Shown: positions 44,222-53,259, numbered from the stretch's first letter. The stretch: DNA of 64,000 nucleotides from Bacillota bacterium (GCA_023416585.1 JAEZHM010000081.1:62001-126000); one strand, 5' to 3'. Program-made: numbers and translations. Notes: generated by a model not told the origin, from the letters alone.

Positions 44222-44262
44222 AAAAAGAGCTGGAATCTATCATTAGATAGTCCAGCCCTTTT
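44222..44262. terminator. Terminator between MFS unit and the NamZ locus
   Basis: GCTGG plus CTATC/GATAG plus CCAGC stem with small bulges, flanked by AAAAAGA on the left and CTTTTC on the right, so it can act on both strands between converging units. Confidence 0.7.
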
Positions 44263-44288
44263 CTGTATTAAGTATTAAGCAAGGAATA

Positions 44289-44993
44289 TCAAAGCGTATC
44301 CATAATCTGCCTTTTGCTGTAATCCATGATGGCATACGCGGTAGCGTGGTCGGTCCCGATCAGCGCTCCCCTTGCGATGCTCAGTGCTTCATAGTAACGC
44401 AGATATTTGAAGCTTGTGGAATGTTCGGCCAGCCACAATTTCTTGATGGCCTCTTTCCAAAGCGGGAAAGCATCAGTCACATCAAAATAGAAATAGGGAA
44501 CAAAGCCCTCTGCATCTTCCCAGTTTTCCGCGAACATTGTTTTGCTTATGGGCGCGGGGGGGAGCGGATGTTCAAACGTGGGAAGGGACGCAAAAAAGAT
44601 AGCGTTCTTTGTGATGGTGTGCGCCGCAAGGTGATCCTTATGCAGGCTGTTGCGCCAGTGGTACAGTACGGAATCTACTTTCTTCTCCCGCATGATCTGC
44701 GCTAGCTGAAGCTCGATTTCCTTGGACGGATACAGTTCCCCGTCTGGCACGTCGAACACAATGCTTTCGCCGCCCAGCATTTTTGCAAACTCGCCGGCGC
44801 TTTCCACGTTTTGAACTCTGAAATCGGATACCTTCATGCCTTTGGGCGTACCCCGCTCGCCGGCGGTTAAATCGACGGTAATGATCTTATCCCCCTGCAT
44901 GGCATGTTTGGCCAGCAGCATGCCGCAGGTAAGCTGCGCGTCGCCTGTGTGGGCGCCCACAGCCATAATGGTCTTGGGGGTCTTGTCGTTCAT
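44289..44993 (-). CDS. PIG-L/LmbE-family deacetylase with variant active site
   Basis: 234 residues. The family deacetylates N-acetylglucosaminyl groups using zinc. The usual AHPDD motif reads AHTGD here: zinc-binding His and second Asp are present, but the first Asp, the proposed general base (MshB numbering D15), is Gly. The third ligand region SLHKDH is intact. AAGGAG precedes the ATG. Last gene of the importer/NamZ operon, 15 nt after the LplC-type permease. Suggests processing of an amino sugar, or a subfamily with different chemistry. Confidence 0.82.
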   Translation of the reverse strand: MNDKTPKTIMAVGAHTGDAQLTCGMLLAKHAMQGDKIITVDLTAGERGTPKGMKVSDFRVQNVESAGEFAKMLGGESIVFDVPDGELYPSKEIELQLAQIMREKKVDSVLYHWRNSLHKDHLAAHTITKNAIFFASLPTFEHPLPPAPISKTMFAENWEDAEGFVPYFYFDVTDAFPLWKEAIKKLWLAEHSTSFKYLRYYEALSIARGALIGTDHATAYAIMDYSKRQIMDTL

Positions 44994-45008
44994 AATGATT
45001 CTCCTTTG

Positions 45009-45905
45009 TTATTCTTTTATAGAACCCAGCATAATTCCCTTCACGAAGTTCTTTTGAAGGAACGGATACACCAACACGATGGGCACCACGCAGATCACCA
45101 TGGCGGCGGGCCGAAGCGTCAGCGACGTATAAGTAACCTCGCTCTGGTTGATCTTCCCAAACACCGTCTGCGCCGCAGCTTCCGTTTGGTTGATCAAGGT
45201 AATCAGCACATAACCCAGGGTTTTCAGATTTTTGTTGGTGACGAAGAACGCGGCGTCGGTCCAGCTATTCCAGTGCCATACACCGGAATACAGCGCCATG
45301 GTGGCAAGTAAGGGCATCGATACGGGCACGATGATCCGAAAAAAGATCACAAGCTCGTTGGCCCCGTCGATCCTGGCCGCTTCCTCCAGGGAGTCGGGTA
45401 TTTCCTTGAAAAAATTGATCATTAAGATGGCGTTGAATGCGGAAAACAGGTTGGGTATGATATATACCCAGAATGTATCCATCAGTTTAAGGCTGCGCAA
45501 GAGCATATAGTACGGCACAAGCCCGCCGCCGAAATACATTACGATAATCATGGCCGTGATGTAGAACTTGCGGAACATGAGCCTTGCGTGGGAACACGCG
45601 AAAGCGAACAGGCCGGTGAACATGACTGCGAGGACGGTTCCGAGCAGCGTGCGCGCCACCGTGACCAGAAAGGCGGTGTACACATAATCGATGCCAAAAA
45701 CAGCATTGTAGTTGTCCAGGGTGAATATCCGCGGCCAGAAATAAATGCCGCCCCGCAAGGCGTCTGTTCCTTGATTGAAGGATAGGACAATGGAATACCA
45801 GAAAGGATAGACCGTGACAAGGAAGACGAAGGTCATGATGATGCCAACCACAAGGCTGATGATCCTGTCTTCCGCAGTGCGCCTTTGATGTCCGAGCCTT
45901 TTCAC
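45009..45905 (-). CDS. Carbohydrate ABC permease, LplC type
   Basis: 298 residues from a GTG with AAAGGAGG upstream. Six helices; EAA loop DSLEEAARIDGANELVIFFR; ending FLQKNFVKGIMLGSIKE as in LplC/YtcP. 16 nt after its LplB-type partner. Confidence 0.93.
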   Translation of the reverse strand: MKRLGHQRRTAEDRIISLVVGIIMTFVFLVTVYPFWYSIVLSFNQGTDALRGGIYFWPRIFTLDNYNAVFGIDYVYTAFLVTVARTLLGTVLAVMFTGLFAFACSHARLMFRKFYITAMIIVMYFGGGLVPYYMLLRSLKLMDTFWVYIIPNLFSAFNAILMINFFKEIPDSLEEAARIDGANELVIFFRIIVPVSMPLLATMALYSGVWHWNSWTDAAFFVTNKNLKTLGYVLITLINQTEAAAQTVFGKINQSEVTYTSLTLRPAAMVICVVPIVLVYPFLQKNFVKGIMLGSIKE

Positions 45906-45921
45906 GTTTCCGTCCTCCTTT

Positions 45922-46902
45922 CTAGAAAAATCCGTGCCCTGTGGTACGTTTGCTGATAGCGTTGCTTGTAAGCACCAGGAGCAGTGAAATCACCGATTGG
46001 AACAACCCTACTGCCGTGGCATAGGAAAAGCGGAACTTGGTCAAGCCCATTTTGTAAATGTAGTAGGGCAGTGTGACGGAACGGGAGTAGTTCACCGTGT
46101 TCCCGAATAGGTAGGACTGGTCGAAGTTGGAGCCGCCCATCCCGCCGCTAAGCAGCGAACCGATTGACAGGATCAACACCACCATGATCGTACCTTTGAT
46201 GTTGGGCAGGGTGATATGCCAAATGCACTTAAGGCGTGAGGCGCCGTCCACCCTGGCGGATTCGTATTGGCTGGGATCAACACCCGTCATGGCGGCCAGG
46301 AAAATGATAGACCACCAGCCCATTTCCTTCCACACATCCGTGACAACTGCCATGGTCCAGTAATAATCCTTTTCCGTAAGGAATTCCAGTTTTTGATGCC
46401 CAAGGTTGTGAAGCACTTCGTTGACAACACCGTTGGATGTATTCAGGAACGTGAACACCAGCCCGTACACGATGACCCAGGAAATAAAGTGGGGCAGGTA
46501 GCTTACCGTCTGAACTACACGCTTTACTTTCGTGCCGCGCATTTCATTGATGGCAAGGGCGAATAGGATGGGTACAGGGAATGAAAACGCCAATTTCAAT
46601 AGGCTCAAAAGCAGCGTATTGCGCATGATGATGCCAAAATCGGGATCGTTGAAGAACGTCTTGAAGTGGTAAAACCCGCTGTTCCCGGTGATGGGCGCTG
46701 TAAAAAAACCTGCAAGGCCCATGGTAGGCTTGTAATCCCGGAAGGCAAGCTGCAGGCCGAACATGGGCAGATAGCAGAAGACCACCAGGTATATGAGTCC
46801 CATGATGGCAAACACCTGCAAAAGGCCCTGTGACTTAAAGCGCAAACACGCCTTGCGAAATCTTACTCCCCTTGTATTTGGGAGATTGCCTGATGCCAGC
46901 AT
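45922..46902 (-). CDS. Carbohydrate ABC permease, LplB type
   Basis: 326 residues, six helices, EAA-type loop SQYESARVDGASRLKCIWH, and the SYATAVGLFQSVISLLLVLT tail segment of LplB proteins. GGGAGG before the ATG. A strong stem-loop separates it from the binding-protein gene upstream. Confidence 0.93.
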   Translation of the reverse strand: MLASGNLPNTRGVRFRKACLRFKSQGLLQVFAIMGLIYLVVFCYLPMFGLQLAFRDYKPTMGLAGFFTAPITGNSGFYHFKTFFNDPDFGIIMRNTLLLSLLKLAFSFPVPILFALAINEMRGTKVKRVVQTVSYLPHFISWVIVYGLVFTFLNTSNGVVNEVLHNLGHQKLEFLTEKDYYWTMAVVTDVWKEMGWWSIIFLAAMTGVDPSQYESARVDGASRLKCIWHITLPNIKGTIMVVLILSIGSLLSGGMGGSNFDQSYLFGNTVNYSRSVTLPYYIYKMGLTKFRFSYATAVGLFQSVISLLLVLTSNAISKRTTGHGFF

Positions 46903-46933
46903 AAAAGCCCTCCCTATGCCTAAGCAACTTTAG

Positions 46934-46966
46934 CCCGGGCTGCCGGCTAAACCCAGGCAGCCCGGG
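46934..46966 (-). terminator. Stem-loop after third binding-protein gene (no T-run)
   Basis: Perfect 11-bp stem CCCGGGCTGCC/GGCAGCCCGGG with an 11-nt loop; same position and geometry as the one at 3350-3380, again without T-tract. Confidence 0.6.
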
Positions 46967-46980
46967 AGTGGGACCAGCGC

Positions 46981-48567
46981 TTATTGCTGCGCGAGCTTTG
47001 CTTTCACGGCTTGGTACTGATCGTTGATGAACTTGTTGTAGTCGGCAAGCCCGGCCTTATCCAGAGATGCAAAGTAAGTATCGATGACGGCTTTGCATTC
47101 CTCTTCGGTCTTGGCGGTGATGGCTGAGGTAAAGCTGTTTTCCTTCAGGGTATCGATGGCGGCCTTGATGTCGCCCATCTGTGTGTTGGCCTCGGCGTTG
47201 CTGATCATTGCCAGGGCTACGTCATAGCTCCAATAGGGCTTGTAGTCCAGCACCAGCTTTGCCACCTGGCCGAACTTCGGATTGACGGCTGCCTTGGCGA
47301 TGGCCTTTTGGTTCTCCGCTTCGAAGGTGGCCTGGAAATACCATACGTTGTCGCCGCGTTCTTTCCAGGTATAGGTATCAAATTGGAGGGGGAAGCCGTC
47401 CTTCAGTTCATAATCGAGGCCTTCTACACCCCACTGAGTGAGGCGGTCGCCATAGGGGCTCTTCATGTATTCCATAAGCTGGATGAGGCGGCCGGGGTCC
47501 TTGCAGCTCTTGGAGATGTAGAATCCGGCAAACCCACCGGAAGCATAGGTCAGTGCGCAGCGGTTTTCGCCGTTCACCGTCATCCGCTTGCGGATTGCGG
47601 TATAGTACAGATTGTTGCCTTCCATGGTGTCCAGCGCCTGGTTGACCTGGTCCACGTCGTATGCCTGCCCGGCATAGCAGAATACGTTGCCGGCCATCAC
47701 GGCGGCCTTTGTCTTTTCAAAATCGTAGGTGAGGCCTTCCTGGCTCATGAGGCCTTCCCGCATCAGCTTGTTTTCAAAGGTCAGGTACTCTTCCACGGGG
47801 GTGCGCTCGGAGTAGGTGTAGATGGCGTTGCCATCCACCACGGTGGATGTGCCCTTGGTGCCTTCATAATCAACGCCGAAGCTCCAGGCCAGGTAATCGG
47901 CGTTGAGCTTTTGCTGCAGGTAGGGGATCATATCAGGATGCTTTTCTTTGACCTGCTTGAGTACGTTGTAGAAATCATCCACGGATTCGATGACGGGGTT
48001 GCCAAGCTCCTGCATGATATCATCGCGGAAGCTTATGACGCTCTCGCCGTAGCTGACACCCTTGGTGGGGTCATCCCAATAGGCCTGGTTGCGGACATGG
48101 GTATACAGGGTGTAGAAGTGGCCGTCTTCCTTGGTGGCCATGGCGATTTCGGAGGGATCGATCAGATCCATGAATTCGGGGGCATATTTCTCAATCAGCT
48201 CATCCCAGGGCCAGCATACATCTTCGTTTTCCAGCAGGTCGATATTCGAGTCGCCGAATACGAAAAACGCATCGGGAAGTTCGCCCGTGGCGACGATGGT
48301 GGCCATTTGGTTTGCATCCTGGGACTTGCTGGCCACAAAGGAGATGCCTGTGTCACGGGTCACTTGCTGGGAAACATGGTCTGTTCCCCAAACATCAAAG
48401 GGCGCCCAGCTCATGTTGAAAAACAGGGAGAATTCGGCGGGGGTTGTGTTCTTTTTCCAGGCAAGGTCTTCGGAGTCATAGGTGACGGCCGCGAGGCTGC
48501 CAGCAGGAACCAGCAGCATTACGGTGAGGAGTAGAGCGAGCATGGAGATCCATTTCCGGTTACGCAT
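46981..48567 (-). CDS. Extracellular solute-binding protein, LplA type
   Basis: 528 residues. Signal peptide MRNRKWISMLALLLTVMLLV ending AGSLAAV, no lipobox cysteine. Mature part begins EFSLFFNMSWAPFDVWG, with DLLENEDVCWPWDELIEKYA and CKDPGRLIQLMEYMKSPYGD, usual for the 500-residue LplA-like group. Its neighbours (NamZ, deacetylase) suggest a muropeptide or amino-sugar ligand; that is inference. AAGGAAGG precedes the ATG. Confidence 0.92.
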   Translation of the reverse strand: MRNRKWISMLALLLTVMLLVPAGSLAAVTYDSEDLAWKKNTTPAEFSLFFNMSWAPFDVWGTDHVSQQVTRDTGISFVASKSQDANQMATIVATGELPDAFFVFGDSNIDLLENEDVCWPWDELIEKYAPEFMDLIDPSEIAMATKEDGHFYTLYTHVRNQAYWDDPTKGVSYGESVISFRDDIMQELGNPVIESVDDFYNVLKQVKEKHPDMIPYLQQKLNADYLAWSFGVDYEGTKGTSTVVDGNAIYTYSERTPVEEYLTFENKLMREGLMSQEGLTYDFEKTKAAVMAGNVFCYAGQAYDVDQVNQALDTMEGNNLYYTAIRKRMTVNGENRCALTYASGGFAGFYISKSCKDPGRLIQLMEYMKSPYGDRLTQWGVEGLDYELKDGFPLQFDTYTWKERGDNVWYFQATFEAENQKAIAKAAVNPKFGQVAKLVLDYKPYWSYDVALAMISNAEANTQMGDIKAAIDTLKENSFTSAITAKTEEECKAVIDTYFASLDKAGLADYNKFINDQYQAVKAKLAQQ

Positions 48568-48629
48568 GTGAATACCTTCCTTCTTTTTTATTTGCTTGAA
48601 ACCGCAATCTGCGCGGTTGACAACTGTCG

Positions 48630-49622
48630 TTACAGCGGACGCTCCATGATTACGAATCGGCGCGCGATACGGAAACCGGCCCGAAGGTATACACGCTGGG
48701 CATGATTGTCGTTGCCCGTGAATAGCGTGCTGAAAACCGCGCCTTCCGCAATGAACTCCTGCATGAGCAGATTGAACAGCACCGTGGCGATACCCCGCCG
48801 TTCAAACTTGGGATCGGTGCAGATGCCGGTAAACCAGCCTCTGCCGCTTTCTTGCTTATCCACGGGGCCTGTGAAGCCGACGATGTGCTTGTCACAGGTA
48901 GCTACCAGGATGGGCCTTGGATTTTCAGCCTTCGTCTCATCCTGCAAAACCTTGCGCCAATATTCGCTGCCCACCCGGTCGCACATTCCATCGAAATCGA
49001 AGTTTAGCGAAACGTCGTAGCGGCCGGTATAGATGCCCTCGGCCTTCAGCTTCTCTTGCTTTTCCCTTACATCCGGCTGCTCCACATAATCCTTAAGGTT
49101 TAAGTACATGGCGATTTCCCGGTAGCTGTCCTCAAACCCATTTTTTATAAGGAATGGATGGCCCGGACAATCCTCATCCATGCCTGGGACGTTGTTATGG
49201 TCATGGTGATCTGTGCCGGGTACGATCCAATCCAGATTGATGGGATTTCCGTTGCCGCAGGCAATGCGCTTTTTGCCATCAAACCTGAACGCTTTCATCA
49301 GCGCCTCAAGGAGTGCGGTGCCGATGCCCTGCCGCCTATATGCTTTATCCGCAAAAATGCAGGTGAGGAAGCCCGGCGTGTTTTCGTGTGTCTCCTTGGG
49401 CAGGAAAATCTTCTTCGCAATCCCGCTTATAAACCCGATGACATTGCCATCTTCTACGGCGACAAGCGAATATTTGGGATCATAATTGGGGTTCATAAGG
49501 AACTTTTTTTCAAAATATTCTTCGGTGAGGGGGTAAAACACCACCTCATGGGCAGCCACGCTCTCGTTCCAAAGTTCCATTACCTGGCCAAGGTCTTCCC
49601 GTTCCATAATGCGGATTTCCAT
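48630..49622 (-). CDS. Tandem-GNAT acetyltransferase
   Basis: 330 residues with two GNAT domains: 1-165 (CIFADKAYRRQGIGTALLEA) and about 215-330 (GICTDPKFERRGIATVLFNL). Both acetyl-CoA loops (RRQGIG, ERRGIA) are intact. AGGAGG precedes the ATG, 12 nt after namZ. Given NamZ and PIG-L in the same operon, N-acetylation of an amino sugar is a natural guess, not shown by sequence. Confidence 0.82.
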   Translation of the reverse strand: MEIRIMEREDLGQVMELWNESVAAHEVVFYPLTEEYFEKKFLMNPNYDPKYSLVAVEDGNVIGFISGIAKKIFLPKETHENTPGFLTCIFADKAYRRQGIGTALLEALMKAFRFDGKKRIACGNGNPINLDWIVPGTDHHDHNNVPGMDEDCPGHPFLIKNGFEDSYREIAMYLNLKDYVEQPDVREKQEKLKAEGIYTGRYDVSLNFDFDGMCDRVGSEYWRKVLQDETKAENPRPILVATCDKHIVGFTGPVDKQESGRGWFTGICTDPKFERRGIATVLFNLLMQEFIAEGAVFSTLFTGNDNHAQRVYLRAGFRIARRFVIMERPL

Positions 49623-49634
49623 TGCCCATTCCTC

Positions 49635-50786
49635 CTATTGATACAATTCGAAGGCTTTTTTCTGCCTTTTAAATTCTAAAAGCAAAGGCGCATAATGCTT
49701 GATGAGCCCCTGTGCGTCAAGCACCCCTGTCCTGTATGCATCGGTGCCCAGAAGCTTGTCGATGGGAAAGCTGCCTTCCCGCCCGCTCTGTATCCACCCG
49801 AAACAATCGGGATGCATGCGGCGAATTTCTTCCAGCAAAAGCAGGCTGCCCTCAAATACCTGCGCTGTTTTCCTGTCCAGGATGTGCACCTGTACCCCAT
49901 AGCAAAGCTTCTTTTCATGCTTGCTAAAGGTGGGCACAAAGCTGGTCCGCCTGAAATGCAACCCTGGAAGCTTATAAGCTGCCATCCGATTTTCCAGCTT
50001 CGCGGCGTCCACCCAGGGAGCGCCGATCAGTTCAAAGGGAAGCGTCGTCCCTCGCCCCTCGGAAAGATTCGTTCCTTCAAACATGCAGGTGCCGATATAG
50101 GCCAGTGCAGCATGCAGCGTCGCGCAGTTGGGAGACGGCGCAACCCAGGGAAGATCGGTATCATCAAGATACATCGAGCGCTTCCAACCGGACAGCGGCA
50201 CCACGGTAAGGGAAAGGTCCTTCAATTGGAGGTGGTCTTTCACCCACAACGCGTACTCGCCGATGGTGAGCCCCGTTCGGGAAGGCAGCGCGTATTCGCC
50301 CACAAAGGAGTGGAACCTTTCATCCAGGATCGTTCCTTCCACCCTCATGCCGCCGACGGGATTGATGCGGTCCAGCACAACGATGGGCTTTCCGGCTTGT
50401 GCGCATGCTTCCATGGCATAAGATAGCGAGTACAGATAGGTGTAAAAGCGAACGCCTACATCCTGCATATCAAAAACAAGCACATCAAAGGTTTCCAGCA
50501 TTTCCTTTGAAACGCGCTGGGATTTTCCGTATACGCTGTAAACCATGACACCCGTCTCAGGATCCTGATAGGTGTCGATATCCACACCCGCCTGGGCATC
50601 GCCACGAACGCCGTGTTCGCAGGAGAACAGCGCCGTGAGGTTATAGTTCTCATGAAGGACGTCAATACCAGACCGAAGCTTTTGCGTAATGCCCGTGGGA
50701 TTGGTCATAAGCCCTACGCGTTTTCCCTTAAGCAAATCATGGACCGTATTTAGACAATCCAGGCCGGACAAAACGGTATGTTTCAT
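49635..50786 (-). CDS. namZ: NamZ-like exo-beta-N-acetylmuramidase (DUF1343, GH171)
   Basis: 383 residues, full DUF1343. N-terminal Rossmann-like half with KGKRVGLMTNPTGIT, FSCEHGVRGDAQAG and DVLVFDMQDVGVRFYTYLYS; VVLDRINPVGG, then the C-terminal half with FEGTNLSEGRGTTLPFELIG. Characterised members release MurNAc from the non-reducing end of peptidoglycan glycans. Unlike Bacillus NamZ there is no signal peptide, so it should cleave imported disaccharides in the cytoplasm. First gene after the promoter at 50908-50936; followed by GNAT, binding protein and permeases. Confidence 0.88.
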   Translation of the reverse strand: MKHTVLSGLDCLNTVHDLLKGKRVGLMTNPTGITQKLRSGIDVLHENYNLTALFSCEHGVRGDAQAGVDIDTYQDPETGVMVYSVYGKSQRVSKEMLETFDVLVFDMQDVGVRFYTYLYSLSYAMEACAQAGKPIVVLDRINPVGGMRVEGTILDERFHSFVGEYALPSRTGLTIGEYALWVKDHLQLKDLSLTVVPLSGWKRSMYLDDTDLPWVAPSPNCATLHAALAYIGTCMFEGTNLSEGRGTTLPFELIGAPWVDAAKLENRMAAYKLPGLHFRRTSFVPTFSKHEKKLCYGVQVHILDRKTAQVFEGSLLLLEEIRRMHPDCFGWIQSGREGSFPIDKLLGTDAYRTGVLDAQGLIKHYAPLLLEFKRQKKAFELYQ

Positions 50787-50813
50787 GGCGGTTTCTCCCT
50801 TTCAATTTTTAAT

Positions 50814-50834
50814 ATTCCGAAAATTTTGTAATAT
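50814..50834. repeat. Direct repeat copy 1 in namZ leader
   Basis: 21 bp with ATTCCGA and TGTAATAT ends; 18 of 21 positions equal the copy at 50947-50967. Lies in the predicted 5' leader of namZ. Confidence 0.5.
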
Positions 50835-50907
50835 AAGGCTACAATTTATCCAATAGTTCAATAATAGGCATTACAAATATAGAAAAATCGTAAAATACTC
50901 TGAAATA

Positions 50908-50936
50908 ATAGTACCATTAACCTCCAATCATGTCAA
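50908..50936 (-). promoter_or_regulatory. namZ operon SigA-type promoter
   Basis: -35 TTGACA at 50931-50936, 17-bp spacer, -10 TACTAT at 50908-50913, in the AT-rich 210-bp gap after the regulator gene. Confidence 0.65.
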
Positions 50937-50946
50937 TGGTTCCATT

Positions 50947-50967
50947 ATTCCGACATTTCTGTAATAT
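50947..50967. repeat. Direct repeat copy 2 upstream of namZ -35
   Basis: ATTCCGACATTTCTGTAATA plus T, ending 10 bp upstream of the -35; an activator-like position. Candidate site for the ArsR-type regulator encoded next door. Confidence 0.5.
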
Positions 50968-50996
50968 CTTTTGCTATGATGCAGTGTTTATGCGAA

Positions 50997-51947
50997 TCAT
51001 TTCAGGCTGTATCCAACCTGAAGGCATACACCTTGGTTGTAATCGCCGAAATGGTTGCCGAACAGGTTGATACCCAATTGTTCGCCGCCATCTGCCGGCA
51101 CTTCAACGCGTACGGCGATCATATCTTTTTGGGTAAGCGCCAGGTCCGTAAGGTTTGTATTTCCCACGCGCTCCTTTTGCACATAGGATCCGTTTGCATC
51201 CACCCGCCACGTGAGCAGCTCGCCATGCTGCGTGGCCACATTGGGCCACCAGGCGGGGTTGAACGTTCCGCGCCTCCCTTGGCTGTCGCAAGTGCACGTA
51301 TGCATTCCCAACAGGTGGTCGTTGATAAAAACGCGTACGTCGCTTTGCCAGACAGCAAGTTCTGAAGGCGCCTGGGAGCAGGCCTCAAAGGAAACCTCCA
51401 GCCAATGGATATCGATCTCCTCCATGGAAAGCATGGAGAAATGATATTCAAGATATCCGTTTCGGAACCACAGGATCTCCGCGTTCAGCCGCTCGGGCAG
51501 GTGGAAGCTGCGGGGATTATTATACGCGCCGATAGGGGCGTTATGGGAGGCCAGGCCGCAGGCAGGTACAATCCCCACAGCTGCGCTGTAAGCGCCTATG
51601 GGAAGCTGCTGCATTTGAACCCGCTGCATGGTAGCGCCCGCCTCATTGAGCTGAAAGACAACCTCGTTTTTGTCCCTGGTGCACATTTTCATCGTGCCGC
51701 GGAAGCTGGGCTGTTTTGCACAGGTGATGAGCCCGGCTTCCTCCAGGGTACAGATATGCATAGCTGTAGAGGATATGGGAAGATCGATGGCTTTGGCAAT
51801 CTCATTGACGTTCATGATGTTGTTGGTGCCAAGCAGCTGCAGTATTTCAACGCGCTTTGGCGATGAAAACGCCCTGGCCACACGGCATAGCTCCTCCGGT
51901 TGGGCAGTGCTTAGGACGATATATCCGGACTCCTTCTTTCCCGCCAC
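50997..51947 (-). CDS. ArsR-type winged-helix regulator with large C-terminal sensor-like domain (paralogue)
   Basis: 316 residues from a GTG at 51947 (AAGGAG 7 nt upstream); the frame opens at 51977 without a site. N-terminal winged helix (VARAFSSPKRVEILQLLGTN, then EIAKAIDLPISSTAMHICTL). The 230-residue C-terminal domain parallels 6741-7715 throughout: WFRNGYLEYHFSMLSMEEID, WLEVSFEACSQAP, CTCDSQGRRGTFNPAWW, TWRVDANGSY. Conserved Cys pair (CTCD here, CDCG there) may be structural. Lies between the oxidoreductase gene and the namZ promoter. Confidence 0.8.
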   Translation of the reverse strand: MAGKKESGYIVLSTAQPEELCRVARAFSSPKRVEILQLLGTNNIMNVNEIAKAIDLPISSTAMHICTLEEAGLITCAKQPSFRGTMKMCTRDKNEVVFQLNEAGATMQRVQMQQLPIGAYSAAVGIVPACGLASHNAPIGAYNNPRSFHLPERLNAEILWFRNGYLEYHFSMLSMEEIDIHWLEVSFEACSQAPSELAVWQSDVRVFINDHLLGMHTCTCDSQGRRGTFNPAWWPNVATQHGELLTWRVDANGSYVQKERVGNTNLTDLALTQKDMIAVRVEVPADGGEQLGINLFGNHFGDYNQGVCLQVGYSLK

Positions 51948-51986
51948 GAAACCGCTCCTTCCCCTTATGCAGACCACAAACAGGGA

Positions 51987-53021
51987 TCAATAATATTGCA
52001 CTTCCACGGGTTCGCGCTTCTTCGCCGATTCCATGATGGCCAGGATTACAAGGCTGGTCTTTGCGGCGTCCTCCATTGTTACCAGGGACGGCTTTCCTTC
52101 CACGATGCAATCGATAAAGTAACGTATGCTCTGATAGCTGAAGCCCGCCGCCTGTCCATGTATGAAATTTTTCACCAGGATATCCGGACGGTCGTTTTTG
52201 TCTTCGGTGAAGCGCTCGATCATGGTACTGTTGCTAAGATCCAGGTTGATCATGCCTTTGGTGCCCATGAGGTTGAATTTGATATCGTTGATACAGGGAT
52301 GGGTATCGGGGGTGATCCAGCCGTTTTCCATCTGCGCGATGGCGCCGTTTTCAAACTCCAGGGTGGTCATAAAAACGTCGTCTGTCTTGACGCCGAGGCC
52401 GTCAAGAATGCCGCGCCGGGAAACGCAATATACGCGCTTGACTTCGCTGCCCATAATCCAGCGCAGCGTATCCACACTATGGGACCCCAGGAACCACAGA
52501 ATGGAGGACTGCGCTGCCCAGGGAAGCATCTGTGTGGCGACATATCGGATATCATTCAAACGGAAGTATGCGTGATAGGGGGTACCCAGTTCCCCGTTTT
52601 CCACGGACTGCTTTGCGGAAACAAAAGGCGGGGAAAACCGGTTATGCAGGTCCACCAGCACCCGGACGCCGCTCTTTTTGACACTTTCCAGTATGGCTAT
52701 CACGTCTTCCCTTGTGGTGGCCAGAGGCTTTTCGCAAATGATGTGCTTGCCTGCGTCGGAAAACGCCACACACAATTCCCGGTGGAGGAAGTCGGGCGTC
52801 ACCACAGCGGCGACATCGAAGTCTTCATGTTTTAGCAATTCCTGGTGGCTTGCATACACATGACCGTCGCCAATGCCAAACTTTGCGGCAAGGGCCTTGG
52901 CCTTTTCTACGTTTACGTCACAGACCGCGGATACCTCCACCTGCGGATGCTGCTGATAAATGCTGGCGTGTGTCTGCCCCCAGATTCCCGCTCCTACGAT
53001 GGCTACTTTTACTTTTGACAT
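51987..53021 (-). CDS. Gfo/Idh/MocA-family oxidoreductase
   Basis: 344 residues from MSKVKVAIVGAGIWGQTHAS with GGAGG 8 nt before the ATG. NAD(P) Rossmann domain 4-125 with the CEKPLA motif carrying the catalytic-region Lys; C-terminal alpha/beta domain about 130-340 (LHNRFSPPFVSAKQSVENGE, then FLGSHSVDTLRWIMG). Family members oxidise sugars or inositols, or use oxidation in glycoside cleavage. Here it may act on a sugar from the imported ligand. 39 nt upstream of the regulator gene. Confidence 0.9.
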   Translation of the reverse strand: MSKVKVAIVGAGIWGQTHASIYQQHPQVEVSAVCDVNVEKAKALAAKFGIGDGHVYASHQELLKHEDFDVAAVVTPDFLHRELCVAFSDAGKHIICEKPLATTREDVIAILESVKKSGVRVLVDLHNRFSPPFVSAKQSVENGELGTPYHAYFRLNDIRYVATQMLPWAAQSSILWFLGSHSVDTLRWIMGSEVKRVYCVSRRGILDGLGVKTDDVFMTTLEFENGAIAQMENGWITPDTHPCINDIKFNLMGTKGMINLDLSNSTMIERFTEDKNDRPDILVKNFIHGQAAGFSYQSIRYFIDCIVEGKPSLVTMEDAAKTSLVILAIMESAKKREPVEVQYY

Positions 53022-53259
53022 TTTGTTTTCCTCCGTTTGATACATACGTATATAAAATGCCTCTGTACTGAATCTGATTATTTTGGAACGATCACGTCTT
53101 TGTGCTGTACCCAAGTGTAGCAGGTTTTATATGGTTCGTCAACCGTTTTTCCCGTATTATTCAAAGAAATATGTGTCAAATGTATTCATTTCAGACCAAA
53201 TGTCACATCCGCCTGTCCTTGTTCCAGTTATTCTGGAGTATTCCGGATGTTGAATGGCG

